DNA of 64,000 nt, taken from Aldrovandia affinis (taxonomy: Eukaryota > Chordata > Actinopteri > Notacanthiformes > Halosauridae). Shown here piece by piece: positions 62,551 through 64,000 of the stretch. Below the pieces are notes generated by a model that saw nothing but the letters and a program-made list of their open reading frames with translations, was not told the origin of the DNA and did no database searches. The first letter of the stretch is position 1. Each line of letters opens with the position of its first letter. Made by a program: the position numbers and the translations under genes. The stretch is taken from assembly GCA_029706075.1 (NCBI GenBank), contig JAINUG010000304.1, positions 445,001 through 509,000 on the forward strand. The letters are read 5' to 3'.

Positions 62551-63102
62551 TGTGGCATCCCAACAGGCAGTACAAGGAAATGGCTGCCTGCCCCTTTAAC
62601 TCTTGGAAACCACTAGAGCCGAGAGGACTACAGCCTGCAGTCCCACACTTGAAGCACATAAAGCAATGAGGACTACTGGCAGCTGATGTAAATTGGGGAG
62701 CTGTATAAATGACTGTTTTGTGTCACATTGGGGGACGGAGTAGGTTGGAGTATTGGAGAGTGAGAAAGTGAGAGAGTGTGAGAGTGTTGTTTGACTTGTT
62801 TTTGGATTGCCATTTGCATTTGACTTGGATTGTTTTTGAGGACCCCATTTTATGTATCAACTATTGGATTGTTTGAGGAACTGAATTGGATTTTGACATT
62901 GGATTATGGACTAAGCCAAAGATGAGGATTGTGGGCTATATGTGTTTGTTACGATTACCCCACCCTTTTATGTTTTTTGTTTGTTAATAGTTTAATACAA
63001 TTATTTATTAATTGTTTGAAATACTGCCTCCTCCAGATTCTTCAAGTGCCTACATCCTCTGAAAAGGTCCTTGAGTGTCACCCCAACCCAAGTGGTACTA
63101 CA
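62551..63102 (+). mobile_element. solo LTR-like element
   Basis: It starts TGTGGCATCCCAACAGGCAG and ends AGTGGTACTACA, flanked by 4-bp repeats ATAT at 62547-62550 and 63103-63106. A TATA-like CTGTATAAATG lies near 62700, suggesting plus orientation. No coding region is present. The ATAT flanks are low-complexity, so the duplication could be chance. Confidence 0.6.
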
Positions 63103-63106
63103 ATAT

Positions 63107-64000
63107 ATCTTGGCTCTTGCTCATGCCTCATTCTTTAACAGTTTGTTATCAACATGCATCTGGAGTTTAAATCTAGCACAAGAAAGCACCTTACTTTTGT
63201 GTACAATAGCACAATTGCAATAGGACAAAATAGCAGAATTTCAAACCCATAACTGTCTAGCTCCATGGCTTCACTGGACATTTTAGACATCACTGGATAT
63301 ACATTTGGTTTTGTGTCTTTAACTGAAAATCAAACTCCAAAAGATGCATAATAGTACTTAAACAAACCATACATTCCCTAACCTAAGAGTAATCCAAACA
63401 ACTGGCAACAGTAATTGAAACAAGGTCCAAGCCCAATAACAGATTAACAGAATAACACTCAAGAACACACAGCAAAAACAATGTACCAGCCATACGACAA
63501 GAGACTGGAAACAGCAGCAAGGGATTATTACTTTTTATATTTGAAAAAGCATAAATAGTTTAGGTAGATTTCTTCAGAGGATTAAGTGGATCCGACGAGC
63601 ACTAAACTGAATAGAGGCAAACACTAACACACACACAAATAATCAATAAATACCAAAATGATTTAATTGTTCCCAAGTGGGATTTAGGCTCTCAATCACA
63701 GGATGCCTCAGGGATTTGAGTCTAATATACGACAGCCTCCAAATGTAATACTCTGGGCCTGCACCGCCCAAGAAGCTGTCACTCACATGCATTAGGTGCT
63801 TGTCTTCTGCCAGATCCTGAGCCTCTTTGTAACAGCTTTGAAATGATGCTTACACCTCTGCCAGATACTGAGCCTGCCTGGATCACAGTAATGCAGTTAT
63901 ACAGAATTTATTTGGTGGTGGTAATGATGCATGCCAGTCGTTTGAAGATATTTTTTACTCTCTCTTAAAAAATACAAAGCTCTTGTGTAGTGGTGTTAAT
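63107..64000. other. no gene seen
   Basis: AT-rich intergenic DNA without a recognised exon or repeat. Confidence 0.5.

Noticed and set aside
1..64000. CRISPR arrays, operons, phage or plasmid systems
   Set aside because: The DNA is vertebrate; tandem repeats present are minisatellites and microsatellites without spacer structure.

Overview
This is nuclear DNA of a ray-finned fish, most likely a teleost. The evidence is split vertebrate genes with GT-AG introns, tRNA-derived SINEs ending in the fish-type tail CTGGATAAGAGCGTCTGCTAA, Tc1, hAT and Harbinger-like relics, L2-like and RTE-like LINE pieces, and long (CA)n tracts. No prokaryotic, plasmid or viral genome is present. The species cannot be named from the sequence alone.

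Three protein-coding genes can be rebuilt exon by exon, all on the minus strand. From right to left (their direction of transcription) they are: an APCDD1-family Wnt antagonist (coding 59502 to 47928, 5 exons, with a probable 1-base frameshift near its end); trnau1ap/SECp43 (41593 to 36224, 9 exons, 322 aa), an RNA-binding factor of selenocysteine tRNA; and stx12 (31169 to 24123, 9 coding exons, 268 aa), an endosomal Qa-SNARE. Every splice junction is GT-AG and phases agree throughout, except for the APCDD1 frameshift. A fourth possible coding piece, an exon resembling the membrane anchor and stem of an ST6GALNAC-type sialyltransferase, lies in APCDD1 intron 1 on the same strand (58856-59080).

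Layout: 1-24 kb is gene-free and rich in repeats: a 30-bp minisatellite at 121-476, a Harbinger-like element with another element nested in it at 5955-7297, a hAT element at 8942-9526, a multi-layer LINE/LTR nest at 11.7-14.2 kb, a second copy of the nested element near 17.5-18.2 kb, a (CA)n tract, and Tc1 fragments at 21.2-22.9 kb. 24.1-31.2 kb is stx12, whose intron 3 carries a solo endogenous-retrovirus-type LTR; a probable promoter and leader exon lie near 32.6-32.7 kb. 33-35 kb holds a hAT MITE and L2 fragments. 36.2-41.6 kb is trnau1ap. 41.6-47.7 kb is intergenic with SINE and Tc1 relics. 47.9-59.5 kb is the APCDD1-family gene. 59.6-64 kb has no recognised gene and one solo LTR.

The three genes act in unrelated processes (Wnt signalling, selenoprotein synthesis, endosomal fusion); their adjacency looks like ordinary genomic neighbourhood and not a functional operon. 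I found no convincing new biological system. The points most worth checking are the APCDD1 frameshift, the isolated sialyltransferase-like exon, the sense-oriented LTR in stx12, and the (GT)n tracts that form part of splice sites in all three genes.
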